DNA from: Cryptomeria japonica
Lineage: Eukaryota > Streptophyta > Pinopsida > Cupressales > Cupressaceae
NCBI RefSeq assembly: GCF_030272615.1
Contig: NC_081414.1
Span: forward strand, 52,322,636 to 52,386,635
Direction: 5' to 3'
Length of the DNA stretch: 64,000 nt
Under the pieces are notes generated by a model. That model ran no database searches and was not told the DNA's origin. It worked only from the letters and a program-made list of their open reading frames with translations. The first letter of the stretch is position 1. The number at the start of each line of letters is the position of its first letter. A program made the position numbers and the translations under genes. Shown here in pieces: positions 46,279-57,720 of the stretch.

Positions 46279-46906
46279 TCTATCTCTATCTCTCCCTCTC
46301 TTTGACTATTTCTTTCTCTCAGGTGTCTCTATCCCATTCTATCCATTCTCTCTCTCCCACTCTCTGTCTCTCTATCCCCTTCTCCCTATCGACCTCTATC
46401 TCTATCTCTCCCTTTCTTTGTAAGGTTTAGAGTTAGGTTTGGGGATTAATGGTTCACTACAAACTCTCTATATCCATATTATTTGCATTACATATCAGTA
46501 CAAACTTAACTTTGGAAAATTTTACTTGGCTAATAGATGGCTAAGTTACTCTAATTTGGTTAAGGGTTATAAAAGGTTGTTGAAACTTAAACTTAACTTT
46601 GGAAAGCATCAGTGTTGTCGAAACGTCAGTTCTATGAGGTTTTTATTATCAAATAGAGATAAGGGTTTTTGAGTACCAAGAGGTGATAGAAGATAAGGGT
46701 TTTTTTTATACTTTTATGCCTTTTTGTTTTTCGTCGAAATTATGATGACCGCCCGTCCTAACTCTGACGAAATTAATAATTGTCAGAATTCTGATAAATG
46801 TCGAGCAAGTTTTTTAAAAAAATAACAAATTGACACAATTAACCTCATAATATTCCTATGGTTCGTTGGAAATTTTCATCGAAAAATGCACCCAAATGAG
46901 TTAGTG
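45697..46906. mobile_element. Non-autonomous CACTA (En/Spm) DNA transposon
   Basis: Starts CACTAACACATTTGG at 45697 and ends with its inverted match CCAAATGAGTTAGTG at 46906. The 3-bp duplication GGT is exact (45694-45696 and 46907-46909). Subterminal regions carry repeated inverted motifs of the type TCAGAATTCTGA/TCGGAACTCCGA (about 45734, 45899, 46006, 46784). There is no transposase frame; the interior is a long CT microsatellite plus unclassified DNA. It inserted into the second ORF of D. Confidence 0.88.
46153..46410. repeat. CT-rich microsatellite inside the CACTA element
   Basis: Long CT runs (about 46153-46195 and 46228-46273) mixed with CTAT units. The duplicated phrase CAGGYRTCTCTATCCCATTC occurs at about 46209 and 46320. 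The Ser/Leu-rich open frame here is a by-product. Confidence 0.88.
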
Positions 46907-48036
46907 GGTGTTTTTGGAAGTCAGGAGGTTGAAACTCAGTCTGAGGATCATCTAAAAGACCAAGGTAATACTACACTTAATTTTGAGATAGGTGATGCTC
47001 CTCTAGTGGTGGATAGCTTTGTAGCCCCTAAGATCCAACAGGTTGATACTGCACCAAGTGGCAACACCGGTGCAACATATAAAGGGGATGAATCAAAGAA
47101 GAAGGATGTTGAAACAACATAGGCTAAGGTTGCTGAAGTTGACAAAGGAAAAGACATAGATGAACCAACCATTGTCACTCCTCCGGTTACAGGGACCCTG
47201 CCTCAAATTCCTATTAATATTGATGGTTTTGTCAATCTTGGAAAGATGTCTCCTGTAGAGAAGCTTATGCTTGCAGTTGTTGTGCAAGCTCAAGCCAACC
47301 AAGATTTGGTGAAGTCCGAATCAAAAGATAAAAAGATAATTTTGATGTCAGTAGATATTTTGCAGAAGGTGGCTCCAAATATACAGATAGATTCTAATAA
47401 CAACCCCTCTAGTAAATTGCTACAATTAATTAACAGTGTAAATACCAGTTTTGATTCTTTAGAGAAGACGACCCTACACAAATTTTTTTGGATAAGTTCA
47501 AGGATGTTAGAATGAAAACATTAAAGAAGATGATTAAGGATGACAGAGTGAGATTAAATAAGAGATTACAGATTATTTCTGACACATTGTTAGAAGGCGG
47601 TAAATTGTATAAATCTTGCCTAATTTTGCCTAGGTTCACTTTAGATATTGATAAGCAAATAGGTGTTTGATAGGGTAAGCTTGCTGCCATTTCTTAGTCT
47701 TTTGATCTAAATGTAACATTAACTAGAAGTATTTAAGGGCATATTATAGCTCTACATGATCAGATCTCAAGTCTTCAAGTGGATAAGGAGAAAATTTTGA
47801 GAAAAGTAGATGAACTCCGAAACCTAATTGCCACCCGGTTGGACACCATATTAAGTAATAAGGTGGATGGTATGAAGGAGATGGCCTGGCCTATATCATC
47901 TAATCTGAGAGAGTTAGAAATTCATGCCACTGTATTTAGTGCATTCATCACAATTTTGGACAACTTGAAGAGTGGGTGGGATACTCACCTAGGATTTTTG
48001 AAGACTACTTATGCTGATATCTTCAAGTATTTATAA

Positions 48037-48237
48037 GTACCTCTTTTGGACAACACCCCATCTTTGGCATTGTTGTCAAAGGGGTAGAGTGATGCTGAAA
48101 ATATATAGCATTGGAGAGTGGAATTATTTGTCTAAGGGGGAGCCTTAGAAATTCTTTTGATTCCTTTGAACTGGTGTACAATGCTCAATACTTAGCCATT
48201 TTTCATGAGTGTTTCCATCAATGCCAAAGGGGGAGAT
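48037..48237 (+). other. D 3' noncoding region and polypurine tract
   Basis: Blocks CAAAGGGGTAGAG (about 48076), CTAAGGGGGAGCC (about 48132) and the tract AAAGGGGGAGA (about 48226-48236) one base before the LTR. The context is identical to that of B for 20 bases. Confidence 0.78.
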
Positions 48238-49199
48238 TGTTGGCAATTGACACTCATTCGGTGGCTTCTGGTGGTTTTCGGTGGCTGAATATTGGTTTAG
48301 AGTTGTCATTGATGGTAACTCTTCATAGAGATCTGATCTGGTGGTCGTAATTCTTCCTATCCAGAAGCAGGTGTTAACCAATATTCCAGGAAGAATAAAG
48401 CATTTTTGGGTCTGGAAGCTTTCCAGTGATTGTGGTGCATTGAACCGTGTTCTTGTTGATTGGGTTGACTTAGATACATCATTTTATTATTATTTTGGTG
48501 ATCCACATTTATCTTTTTGGATTCGGTCAAGACGACATGTGACTACATGTTACAGCTTCAGGTCAACATGATGTATGACCTATTTTGTGGTTGCTAGTAT
48601 ATAAGTTTGGTGTGGGTGATCTTTTTGATGTATGGTGCAAATAGATGCGAGAAAGAGGTGATCAAGAATCCTTTTTGGCACAGTTTCACATGCACATTCT
48701 TGATCCGGTAGTTGACTGAGACAGAGAACATGGCAGAACAGAGCAAAATAGAGAAGGTGATCCAGTCAGTGTTTTAGCACTTAACTGGAACTCATCTAGG
48801 AATAGTTGATGCTATCTTAAAGTTCATACATTGTAATTCATCACTGTAATTGTCTTGTAAGTCAGTGAGACTTCCCTAAGGGTTGTAGCCTTTCGAGTTA
48901 TTGTAATTGAGCAGTGAGCTCTAGACAATGTGCCTAAATGCCTATGCATTCCCATTTTGTAATATTCTTTTTCTACTAGCCATAGTGGAATAATATTGTG
49001 GGTTCAAATCCCACCGTGGTTTTTCCCATTTGGGTTTCCATATAAAATTTTTGGTGTTATGATCTTGTGGTTATTTGTTTCATGTTTTCTCATTTCAGTT
49101 TTAAGCATTTGCTTCTAGTGGTTTAAAGTTAAGTTTGAAAATTTGTTAACCGGTAGATCACTGACTCATCTCCCCTCTCAGCGATCCCTAATTCCAACA
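48238..49199 (+). repeat. Element D 3' LTR
   Basis: TGTTGGCAATTGAC...AATTCCAACA, pairing with 33998-34968. Confidence 0.85.
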
Positions 49200-49615
49200 A
49201 ATATTCTAGAGAAAGCCCTTGTTGACACTATGGTTCCAACTAACCTAGATATTGATTGATTCCAAGCCATGGTGGGGCATTTAACCGTGCCTCACAATTT
49301 GTCATTTTCTGAACATGATAACGTCTCTTTGAGTCATCCACATAATACTCAACTCCATATTGAAGTCCTGGTCTATAAACATTAAGTGAAATGTGTACTA
49401 ATAGATGGAGGAGCCGGTCTAAATATTTGTACTCTAAAACTTATCTGTGCATTGGGTTTCTCAAAAAGAACCATTGATCCGAGAAAAAAGAACAGTAAAA
49501 TCATATGATGACAAAGAAAGATCATCAAAAGGGCTCGTGGTATTACCTATTCAAGTAGGACCAGTTCAGAGGGACACTCTCTATCAAGTCTTGGACATAG
49601 ACTTGTCTTAGAACA
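49200..49615 (+). pseudogene. E protease region, after the D insertion
   Basis: Continuation of the E gag-protease frame. It contains ALVDTMVPTNLDI, then the retropepsin-like core VLIDGGAGLNIC near 49410 (Asp-Gly-Gly in place of Asp-Ser/Thr-Gly). After a slip comes SSKGLVVLPIQVGPVQRDTL with YQVLDIDLS. In full-length relatives a LLGRPW motif follows, but here the H LTR begins. Stops lie near 49258 and 49384. Confidence 0.7.
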
Positions 49616-49620
49616 TGTCA

Positions 49621-49638
49621 TGCCCAAAATTTTGGGCA
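49621..49638. repeat. Perfect 18-bp palindrome at the H LTR start
   Basis: TGCCCAAAATTTTGGGCA equals its own reverse complement. Confidence 0.9.
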
Positions 49639-50202
49639 CAAACGGAATAATTTTTTTTTTTTTTAAAAACATAACTTAATAACTAAATTTGCTACACAAC
49701 ACATTAACAAGTCTTGTCTTAACTACATTTGATTTCTTTTCAACCAATAATAATCTAAACACTAGATCAAACAAGCGAGGTAATCTAAATTAAATACGGA
49801 ATATTAATTTTCCAAAAGAATTATTATTATCTCATCAAATTATAATTAATAATCTAGTTTAGATAAAATCCCTAAAATAATTTGCAAGAGATATTATTCC
49901 TCTCAATTAATCTTTTCAATTGTTATAGGAATTTGTTAAATTAACTCAAGCACTTAGATTCCAAAAACACCTATATTTTAATTTAACAATATATATATTG
50001 TATATTAATTTTCAACTATATCACCAAATAAATCTTTTAAGAAAATAACCCTATCACATTTAATCTTGAAGAGCCTATAGTTAGGAGAATAAAGTTAATG
50101 CCCTTATAGCCAAAATTAACTTACAAGTCCTTAAAATTCCCTATAATATTAAATTATAATTAAAAGATTCTTAAAGTTGGATTTATGCCTTTATATTTTT
50201 AA

Positions 50203-50331
<129 letters not shown>

Positions 50332-50542
50332 CAATTAGACACACATATACATTTTTAAATGAACACATCTATATCTACATCTATATCTGAAGATGAGGGT
50401 ATTTGTTTTCTAAACAAACTTTATTATATAAAAAAAAAACCCCATATAACCCAACTGAAATAATATAAACTTACTCATCCCCTACCCATTTTCTACCAAC
50501 TTGCTATCTTGCCCTAAACCTAATTTTGAGTTAAGGCTTGAT

Positions 50543-50547
<5 letters not shown>

Positions 50548-50573
<26 letters not shown>

Positions 50574-50918
50574 GTGCAGGGGACAGGGAGGAGGTTGCGG
50601 CCCTAGTCGGGTGGCAGCCATGGAGGGAGGGGCGGAGGAGCCGAGGTGCTCACGCTAGGCAGAAGGCTGAGCGGACGCGCAAGGGGGGGGAGCCGAAAGT
50701 GGCGGCCACTGTGGTACCCCACAGGGAGCGACCGCTGTCCACTAATAGTGTCAGCTGCCACCCACTGTGGGTTACCACAGTGGTGGTCACTGCTGCTGGG
50801 GGTCGCCCTACCCACTGCAGACGACCCACAGCGAGCGGCGTTCGCTCACTGTGGCGTCCCCAAGGGAAGGAAGAGGGCCCCGATCCAGCGGGGTAGGGTT
50901 TCTTGGCCCTCCCCCCAG
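50548..50918. other. Poly-T run followed by a GC-rich block with hairpins
   Basis: A poly-T run (about 50547-50572) ending TTTTGTGCAG, then about 345 bases of strongly GC-rich DNA in an AT-rich neighbourhood. CCACTGTGG recurs. At 50762-50783 CCACTGTGG, GTTA, CCACAGTGG forms a perfect 9-bp stem with a 4-base loop. The open frames here have no recognisable domain. It could be LTR regulatory sequence or a captured GC-rich exon/CpG island. Confidence 0.55.
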
Positions 50919-51093
50919 GTCTATAGTATGATATATATATTTTTTTAATAATTTTTTTTTTATACTTTGTAAATAAGTTTTATATATATATATATATTTA
51001 ATATCAGGCTGTATTTATAATATAACAAAAAAAAAATCAGAGAACTAATGTAGGGTAAATGCCTCTTTATTTCCTGCTTAGAATAGTTTCCTT

Positions 51094-51145
<52 letters not shown>

Positions 51146-52075
51146 TTATAAATTTTTAAACCTCTTTATAATATGCAAAAAGTAATACATTATTAACAGC
51201 ATGATAATAAGGGCAATATTTTCATTTTCTGTTATGTTAATATTTAGGTTTTCAATTCTCTTACATATGAAATATTAAATCCAACTAATCCTTTCCTCTG
51301 CTAATTAAATCTACTAATTAAATCTATAAATATCCTCTCTTTTTTTTTCCTTTCTTTAAAAGACACTTAACAAAAAGGTTTCACACAAACAGATTTTAAA
51401 TAATGCAATGTAACTTTCTTTTGACAACTAGTTGCTGACTTTAGAGATAGGGTATAAAATCTAGATTTATTTTCTGCAATAAATAAAATGACAGAAAGTA
51501 ATAAATTTTAACAACAACTACTTTAGCCTAGGAAACATTAAAATCAATTTAGAGGTAGACATATTAAACCTATTTAACCATTTATTGTATTTGTATCTAT
51601 CTCAAATAGGCCTAAATGCTTGCTTTTCCCATATCCAAAATTTCAATTTGCATGAAGGAATAAAATGAACTTTTATTTTCCAATATAACAAGAATACAAC
51701 AAAACATCATTTTAGTAACTATAGGGACTTAATAAAAGAAATATACATTTCATTTTGCAAAAGTAAATTAATAGAATGAAGCACTTCTTAAAAGCATATT
51801 TAGAATAGAATGTTGTTAAGATTACAAATGGGTATGAAACCCAACTAGTCTCTCTTTTCCATTGAATGAGGACTTGAAATAAAAATGAATACATATCTTT
51901 TTTTTTTGAAAAATAAATACACATTTAGCTTTCCTTTACATAGTTACAACATAAATACATCATCTCTTTTCCTAATCTTTTCTGCAACTCAAGTAAAAAC
52001 CAGCAACTTCTATCTTTCTTTTTCCTTCCCATTCCAATTCCAAGCAACCTGCAAATATAACATAAGGCTTGACCA

Positions 52076-52080
52076 TGTGG
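52076..52080. repeat. Expected left target duplication of G
   Basis: tgtgg precedes the G LTR. The right copy lies outside the window, so this is unconfirmed. Confidence 0.35.
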
Positions 52081-54537
52081 TGTAGGAGCACCTAGCTTCA
52101 TTCTCAACTTCATTTTCATCTTAGGTTTGATTTTTGTTTTTTTAAGTTGGAAAGTTGTTTAGTATGTTTTTGAAGTTGTTCTAAGTTGTTTTGATGAGTT
52201 TTGAACTCATTATGCGGTTTTGGTTTCTTGTTTTCATCTTTTTGCTCAAAGTTGGCAGTTTGGTGTTGCCTGGCAAAATGATGGAAAAATGAATTTTTTT
52301 TTGTGGTTTTTGTTTTGAAAAGGTTTTAGACATGTTTCTTCTTTGGGTTTTAGGTATGAGAAGTGTTTTGAGGTGATGGTTAGTTTTGGTGGTCAATCTT
52401 GCATTTTCTAGGCACCAAAAGTTGTCATTTAGGCATCAAAATGTCAAAATTAAGTGCCCTTGGACATGTACCTATCCATACAGGAGGTTAACCAACTTGG
52501 AGAGGTATTTCATATCCCGTTTTAACTATTATAAGGGTTAATCATTCAAAGTTATGAAGCATTTTGCAAACTTGCACTAGATTTTACCTTATTTTCACTA
52601 TGTTTTAACTCCAAGTGAGCAGCAGTCCATATGCCTACTGTACTTTTCCATACTATTTTGGCATTTTCATGTTCTCTCATGTTTCCTGAAGCTTTTCCCT
52701 TTGGTGGCATTTAATTTCATCAAGTTTTGAGTTTTGTACAAAAATATTTGGTTTTGACAGTTTCACTGCCTTGTCTAGGAAATTGGCAAGGATGTTTGAC
52801 CAACTTGGCTTCTTGAGGCCCTAAAATGCTCATGGCTTCCAAAGAACCAGTTGGTCAATTTGTAAGATGTGTACATACTTGTTTTGAGTTCAAAAATGCA
52901 GGTGTAAGGAGGTTTGTGGCCATGAAGCCCTAGGCAAGTGAGTCATTTGGCTAGGGTCTTGGAAGAAGTTTGATGCTTTGCTTTTTCCATAGCAAATGCA
53001 CTCATGGGATTATCAGACCTGTTTTAATGTTTAGATTTTAATGTAAAGGCAAAGATGCCTTCTAAGCCATTAAGAGGTTGATTGTATGTTTCAGTTGTGA
53101 AAATGATGTAAAAAAATAGCGAGTCATTGTTTTAGAGTTAATTTCCTTTCACTTGCTTACTATCCACCATACATTGGAGTTTGTAAGGCATTGTACCTCC
53201 TTCTAATTGCTTGAAAAAAAGAACAAGGAGTGAGTGTAGTATTGCCCATGGGTTGGAAAGATGCCAAGATCAATTGATGGTCTTTGAGGCAAAATTGTAA
53301 TGCCCATTTGGCTGCCACAATCAAGTATGACTGATTTTTACATGTTTGTTGAAGTTGTACATGAATTTCTCCTCTCCAAGTTGCAGGTATGAAAGAAAAA
53401 AAGCATAAAAAGGACCTTCAAATAAGAGTTTTGACTTTCTAAAGTGCAGGTCCAAAGTGGAAAAAATAGTGAAAAGAGAAAAGTGCAGTCATAAAATGAC
53501 TTGATAGTGAACAAACCTTTGGTTGTAATTGCCTAATGGCTTTTGTGTAGGGATAATGTGTTATTTTTGTGTCTTTAAAGATGCACATGTTCTCATCTTT
53601 TGAAATGTAATTGTTTTCATACTAAAAATGTGCTTGTAGACAGCAATCATGGGAAAAGTTGTCAACGTTGCATATGCCTTATGAGCAACTTTTGTAAATT
53701 TTATATCTTAATCTTTGGAAGGTGTAAAACATATCTTTTCATGGCCTATTTAGCAAGCAATATGGTAGAACCAAGTTTGTTTGGTCCATATTGAAGGTCT
53801 CCAACTTATTTGTCATTTGTTGCTACCAAAACCCTTGCAAACCCTCTTTTTGCACCCATTTTTGGGATAGTCATGGAGAAGGCTTTAGGGACCCCTAAAC
53901 TTGGTAAATCTTCAAGAACCCCCAAAAGGGTATCCAAATATGGGATGCTTTCAATCTGGAAGTCCATCGCTTGAGCAGGGTGAGCACAAAACCCCAAAAG
54001 GAGGGCTAATTGCTTGTAGCCTTTTTAGGCCTCAAAATTGAGTTTTTATCAAATCGGGTACACAAATGGTGGATGTAAAACACAAAAGTCATCAATGCTA
54101 GTTGAAACAAGTTGTCCTCACATTAATTTGACACTTTTTGTGTGGTAGACTCCAAAAACTTAGTTTTAGCACTTGAGGAGGACTTCTACATCTCAAAACG
54201 AAGAAGACAAAAGACCCCATTGGGAGCAAAACTTGGTATCAATGTGTAAACCAAAAAAAAGAGACCTTGTACAGTCAGGGAGAAGGTCAGGGATAGAGGA
54301 ATGGAAGCCAAGAGGGTGAATAAGGAGTTAGTTTACCAAGCCAGAGTGATTATGGGGTTGAAGCCCTTGAGCAACCAAAAAGTCTTGTCTTAGGGAGGTG
54401 GATCAAGAGGAAGTTTCAGGTTGTCTATGAACCTTTTGCACTCTGATTACAACAATAATACCTTGAAATTATTAAGGACCTATACTTAGTGAACATACAA
54501 GTCACTTGAGCATTCCACTTGCATTACCTCCCTATCA
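52081..54537 (+). repeat. G LTR 1
   Basis: TGTAGGAGCACCTAGCTTC start, ...CTCCCTATCA end. About 2.46 kb and noncoding. It aligns along its whole length with 59153-61645, with a few differences per hundred bases by eye. Small antisense frames present in both LTRs (for example 53997-53806) have no support as genes. Confidence 0.9.
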
Positions 54538-54540
54538 TAG

Positions 54541-54552
54541 TGTAATCAGAGC
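54541..54552 (+). other. Primer-binding site of G1 (mutated)
   Basis: TGTAATCAGAGC, three bases after the LTR; two changes from TGGTATCAGAGC, which is intact in G2 (61649). Confidence 0.8.
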
Positions 54553-54589
54553 TCAGTTACACTTGGGAAGAAGTAGCAATTTGGCAACC

Positions 54590-55834
54590 ATGGTGACAAA
54601 TGCAGAATTAGCAAAGAAAGTGGAAGACTAGGAAGAAGAAAATAGGTTACTCAAATTGAAGCTAGACCTCCTAGAGCAGAAGTTGGGTGAAGTAGAAGTG
54701 AAGGCAGATGAAGCCAACAATAAGATAGAGGGAACAAAAGGTAAGGGTAAGCTATTAGCTATAGAGGATGAGACCCCTATACCAGACCCTGTGATAGAGA
54801 ATGAACCCTTTTTGAAAGCCTTGAAGGCTATGAGTGGGAGAACACTAGAAGGAGTCCCACTATTCAGTGGTAAAATTGACCTAGAACTGGTCATGGAGTG
54901 GATTGAGGGCCTTGAGAACCATTTTGAGAGTGATGGTGTGACAAAGGCCTAGAAAGTGAAGGTGGCTAAGCCCAGGTTGAGAGGAGCTGCCTTAACATGG
55001 TGGAAGTTCATTTAGGATGAACGGGAGAAAGAGGGAAAAAGGCCCATAGCAACTTGGAAGGGAATGTTGTCCAAGATCAGAGAGGCTTACAGCCCAGAGG
55101 ACTATGAAATACAGCTCCATAGGAGAAGGCAAAACCTTAGGCAGAAAGAGTTAGATGTCAGCACCTACACCGAGGAGTTTCAGAAGCTATGGCTTAGGTC
55201 AAAGATCCAAGAGGATAAGAATGTCAAGGTTGCTAGGTATCTCAATGGTTTGAGATGGAACATACAGGAAGAGTTAAGTTTGTTGTGCCCTACAATAGTC
55301 CAGAAGTGCTATCAACTTGCACTCAAGGTAGAGGAAAGGAGTAGGAAGAAGCAAGAGCAGCATAACCGAGGTAGAGGAAGAGGCAGAGATGGTCAAGGCC
55401 ATCAAGGCAGTTTTGGGGGAAGACACATAGACCAAAGATCCCAGGGGGAATCTAAGCTTATAGAGAAAAGTGGGGATTCTCAAAGCAAACCTAATTTTAG
55501 GGGAAGGGGATCAAGCAACCCAGGAAGGGGTAGGTCTAGTGGCCTAGGTAGACGGTCTTATTTATCCACAATGAAATGCTACAACTGTTAGAAATTGGGT
55601 CGTCCTGCTTATAGGTGTCCTGAAATGCCTAATTCTTCCCATGGAGGTGAAAAGGGAGTGAACTATGTAGAGGAGGAAGGAAGTAGTACAAGAACTCCAA
55701 CAATGCACCTAGCACCCGAAGATGGTGAAAGTCTAATGATGAGGAGAGTATTGATGCAAGAACCTCATAAATGTGAAGTGTCTGAGAGGAGCATTGTTCA
55801 GGATCAATTGCAAAATCTTGGTCAAGGTATGTAA
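54590..55834 (+). pseudogene. gag: G1 Gag
   Basis: It starts MVTNAELAKKVED at 54590, followed by a coiled coil (LLKLKLDLLEQKLGEVEVKA). The retrotransposon gag domain runs from about 54855 (GVPLFSGKIDLELVMEWIEG) to about 55340, with ALTWWKFI and YTEEFQKLWLRSKI. An Arg/Gly-rich RNA-binding segment (RGRGRGRDG) precedes a zinc knuckle CYNC-stop-KLGRPAYRC at about 55576. Stops at 54629, 54950, 55013 and 55589 interrupt it. A one-base loss near 55785 puts the protease in another frame; G2 keeps a single frame there. Confidence 0.85.
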
Positions 55835-56520
55835 GGTGGTTATTGATTCAGGCTCCACAGATAATATTATCTCAGAGGAGGCAGTTAGCAAATTGAACCT
55901 ACCTAGAATGAAGCACAGTGAACTCTACAAGGTAACCTGGTTAAACAAGGGGCAACATGTCCTAGTGAATGAACAAGCATGGGTAGACTTCAATATAGGT
56001 GAATACAAGGATATGATACTATGTGACATCCTTCCCATGGATGCTTGCCATCTACTATTGGGTAGACCTTGGCAATTTGATAGAAGGGCACACCATGATG
56101 GTGAAAAAAACACATATTCCTTTCAAAAGAATGGCATTGTCTACAAAATTTAGTCGCTTACTGAAGAGACAGAGAACAACAAACCACAGGCACCTAAAGT
56201 ACTATTAGTCAATGAAAAAGAGTTCGTCCAAACCATGAAAGAGGGAGATGGGATTGGCTATGCACTTGTAGTGAAACCTAAGGAGGATAAGAAAGAAAAA
56301 CAAGTTGAGATCCCACAAGAAGTGCATCAACTTCTTGATAACTTTAAGAGCATCATCAATGATGGACAACCAGCAACATTACCTCCTCCTAGAGCCATTA
56401 GTCATCAAATTAACATTATACTAGGAGCTTCTTTGCCAAAGAAAGCAAAATACAAGATGACTCCTGAACAAAACAAAGAGGTAGCTAGACAGATTCAAGA
56501 GTTATTGGATCAATGATTAA
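55785..56520 (+). pseudogene. pol: G1 protease
   Basis: Catalytic VVIDSGSTDNIISEEA near 55838, then YKVTWLNKGQHVLVNEQAWV and the late motif CHLLLGRPWQFD near 56046. A stop at 56151 breaks the linker to reverse transcriptase. The catalytic triplet Asp-Ser-Gly is intact, unlike in G2. Aspartic protease that would process Gag-Pol. Confidence 0.85.
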
Positions 56521-57720
56521 TAAGAAAGAGTATAAGTCCTTGTGTAGTGCCCACTGTGTTAGCACCTAAGAAAGGGGGCACATGGAGATTGTGTACAGAT
56601 TCCAGAGCTATCAACAAGATCACAGTAAGATACAGATTCCCCATTCCCAGGATAGAAGATCTGATGGATTGTTTAGGGGGTGCGAGGTATTTCTCCAAAA
56701 TAGATTTAAAAAGTGGTTACCATCAGATAAGAATAAAAGAGGGTGATGAGTGGAAAATTGCTTTTAAAATAAATGCGGGTCTTTATGAATGGTTGGTTAT
56801 GCCTTTTGGACTCTCTAATGCTCCCAGTACCTTTATGAGATTAATGAATGAAGTATTGCATGATTTTCTTATTACGTTTGTGGTAGTCTACTTAGATGAT
56901 ATACTCATTTTTACTAAGACTAAAGAGGAGCATTTGAAACACTTAGCTATTGTTTTGCAAAGATTATCTGATGAGCAGTTAACCATAAATCTTGAAAAAT
57001 GTGATTTTATGCAGCAAGAGCTAGTCTATCTTGGTTTTGTTGTGTCCAGTGGAGATCTCAAGATGGATCAATCCAAAGTTCCTACCATAACAAGTTGGCC
57101 AACCCCAAAATCAGCCAGTGAAGTTAGAAGTTTTCATGATCTAGCCTAGTTTTACAGAAAATTTATCAGGGGGTACAGTGAGATTTGTGCACCCGTGTTA
57201 GATACAATAAAGGATGGTCATAAGGTTAAGTTTCAATGGACAGAAGCAGCCAATAAGGGGTTTGAGTTACTCAAAACTAGAGTTGCTACACAACTAGTGT
57301 TAATCCTTCCTAGCTTTGATAAGCTCTTTACAATAGAATGTGATGCCAGTCATCTTGCAGTAGGTGCAGTCTTGAGTCAGGATAACAGACCAGTTGCTTT
57401 CTTTAGTGAAAAACTGAATGATGCAAAGAAAAAGTATTCATCTTATGATTTAGAGTTTAATGCATTGGTGCAGGCACTCAGGAAGTGGAGGCATTACTTG
57501 CTTCCTAAGGAATTTGTTGCGTATACAAACAACCAAGTAGTCAGTTTCTTGAATTCTCAGGATAAACTCAACCATAGACATGTGAAATGGGTAGAGTACC
57601 TACAAGCATATACATTTACTCTTAAGCACAAGAAAGGCCAATGTAACAAAGTAGCTGATGCTTTGAGTAGGAGATTGTTAACTATTCAGGAGATCCAAGT
57701 AAAGAGTATTGGGATTGATT
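56235..57720 (+). pseudogene. pol: G1 reverse transcriptase and RNase H
   Basis: Linker from 56235. Reverse transcriptase has [20 protein letters not shown] (56544), [16 protein letters not shown], the active site [11 protein letters not shown] (about 56879) and [16 protein letters not shown]. RNase H starts near 57340 (IECDASHLAVGAVLSQD) and includes YSSYDLEFNALVQALRKW and KVADALSRR. Stops at 56514 and 57147. The catalytic Asp pair of the polymerase is present. Confidence 0.9.

Larger units (their letters stand above)
36580..48036 (+). pseudogene. D second ORF (homologue of the B 4279-7583 protein), split by F and CACTA
   Basis: It starts MASTSSPATPLVVEI at 36580. Segments are 36580-37845, 44804-45696 and 46907-48036. 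The first contains DVPYLRKVLNDTMIATMGS and MVVGYKVYQS, matching EVPALRKVTKTEMTKLGG and IVIGYQIFYA in B, and then IVEKYEQTICF...CLMEAVEPR. The second is basic then helical. The third has KMSPVEKLMLAVVVQAQ and a helical C-terminus like that of B. Removing each insertion and one target duplication keeps the frame through both junctions. Own damage includes a frame slip near 36690, several stops (for example 37222) and a slip near 47490. Total coding length of about 3.3 kb equals that of B. Function unknown. Confidence 0.7.
33998..49199 (+). mobile_element. Element D: second non-autonomous element of the B type
   Basis: LTRs 33998-34968 and 48238-49199. The gross length of 15.2 kb includes F (37846-44798) and a CACTA element (45697-46906). 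Without these D is about 7 kb and has the same order as B: coiled-coil Gag, leader, long unknown ORF, repeated polypurine blocks, LTR. No pol motif belongs to D itself. It sits inside the E gag-protease frame with a 5-bp near-identical duplication. Confidence 0.85.
26696..49615 (+). mobile_element. Element E: host gypsy element interrupted by D and H
   Basis: Plus-strand Ty3/gypsy element: a putative 5' LTR (26696-29345), a long leader, and a gag-protease frame that starts at 32156, breaks at 33997 where D inserted, and resumes at 49200. It is then cut by the H LTR at 49616; the rest is not in the window. Gag and protease look like the Tat/Athila side of gypsy. The left boundary is uncertain. 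Confidence 0.7.

Noticed and set aside
46146-46430. Ser/Leu-rich frame of 94 residues
   Set aside because: By-product of the CT microsatellite in the CACTA element.
48111-48571. Frames across the D 3' LTR boundary
   Set aside because: They cross the polypurine tract and LTR start and are mirrored in the 5' LTR (34007-34225), so they are LTR sequence, not genes.
50501-50948. Overlapping frames of 131 and 100 residues in the GC-rich block
   Set aside because: High GC lowers stop frequency; the translations show no domain and both strands are open, so coding is unsupported.
53806-53997. Antisense frame of 63 residues, repeated at 60914-61105
   Set aside because: Present in both copies only because both lie in the G LTR; several differences between the copies and no coding signature. 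The same applies to the antisense frames at 52181-52396 and 59188-59475.
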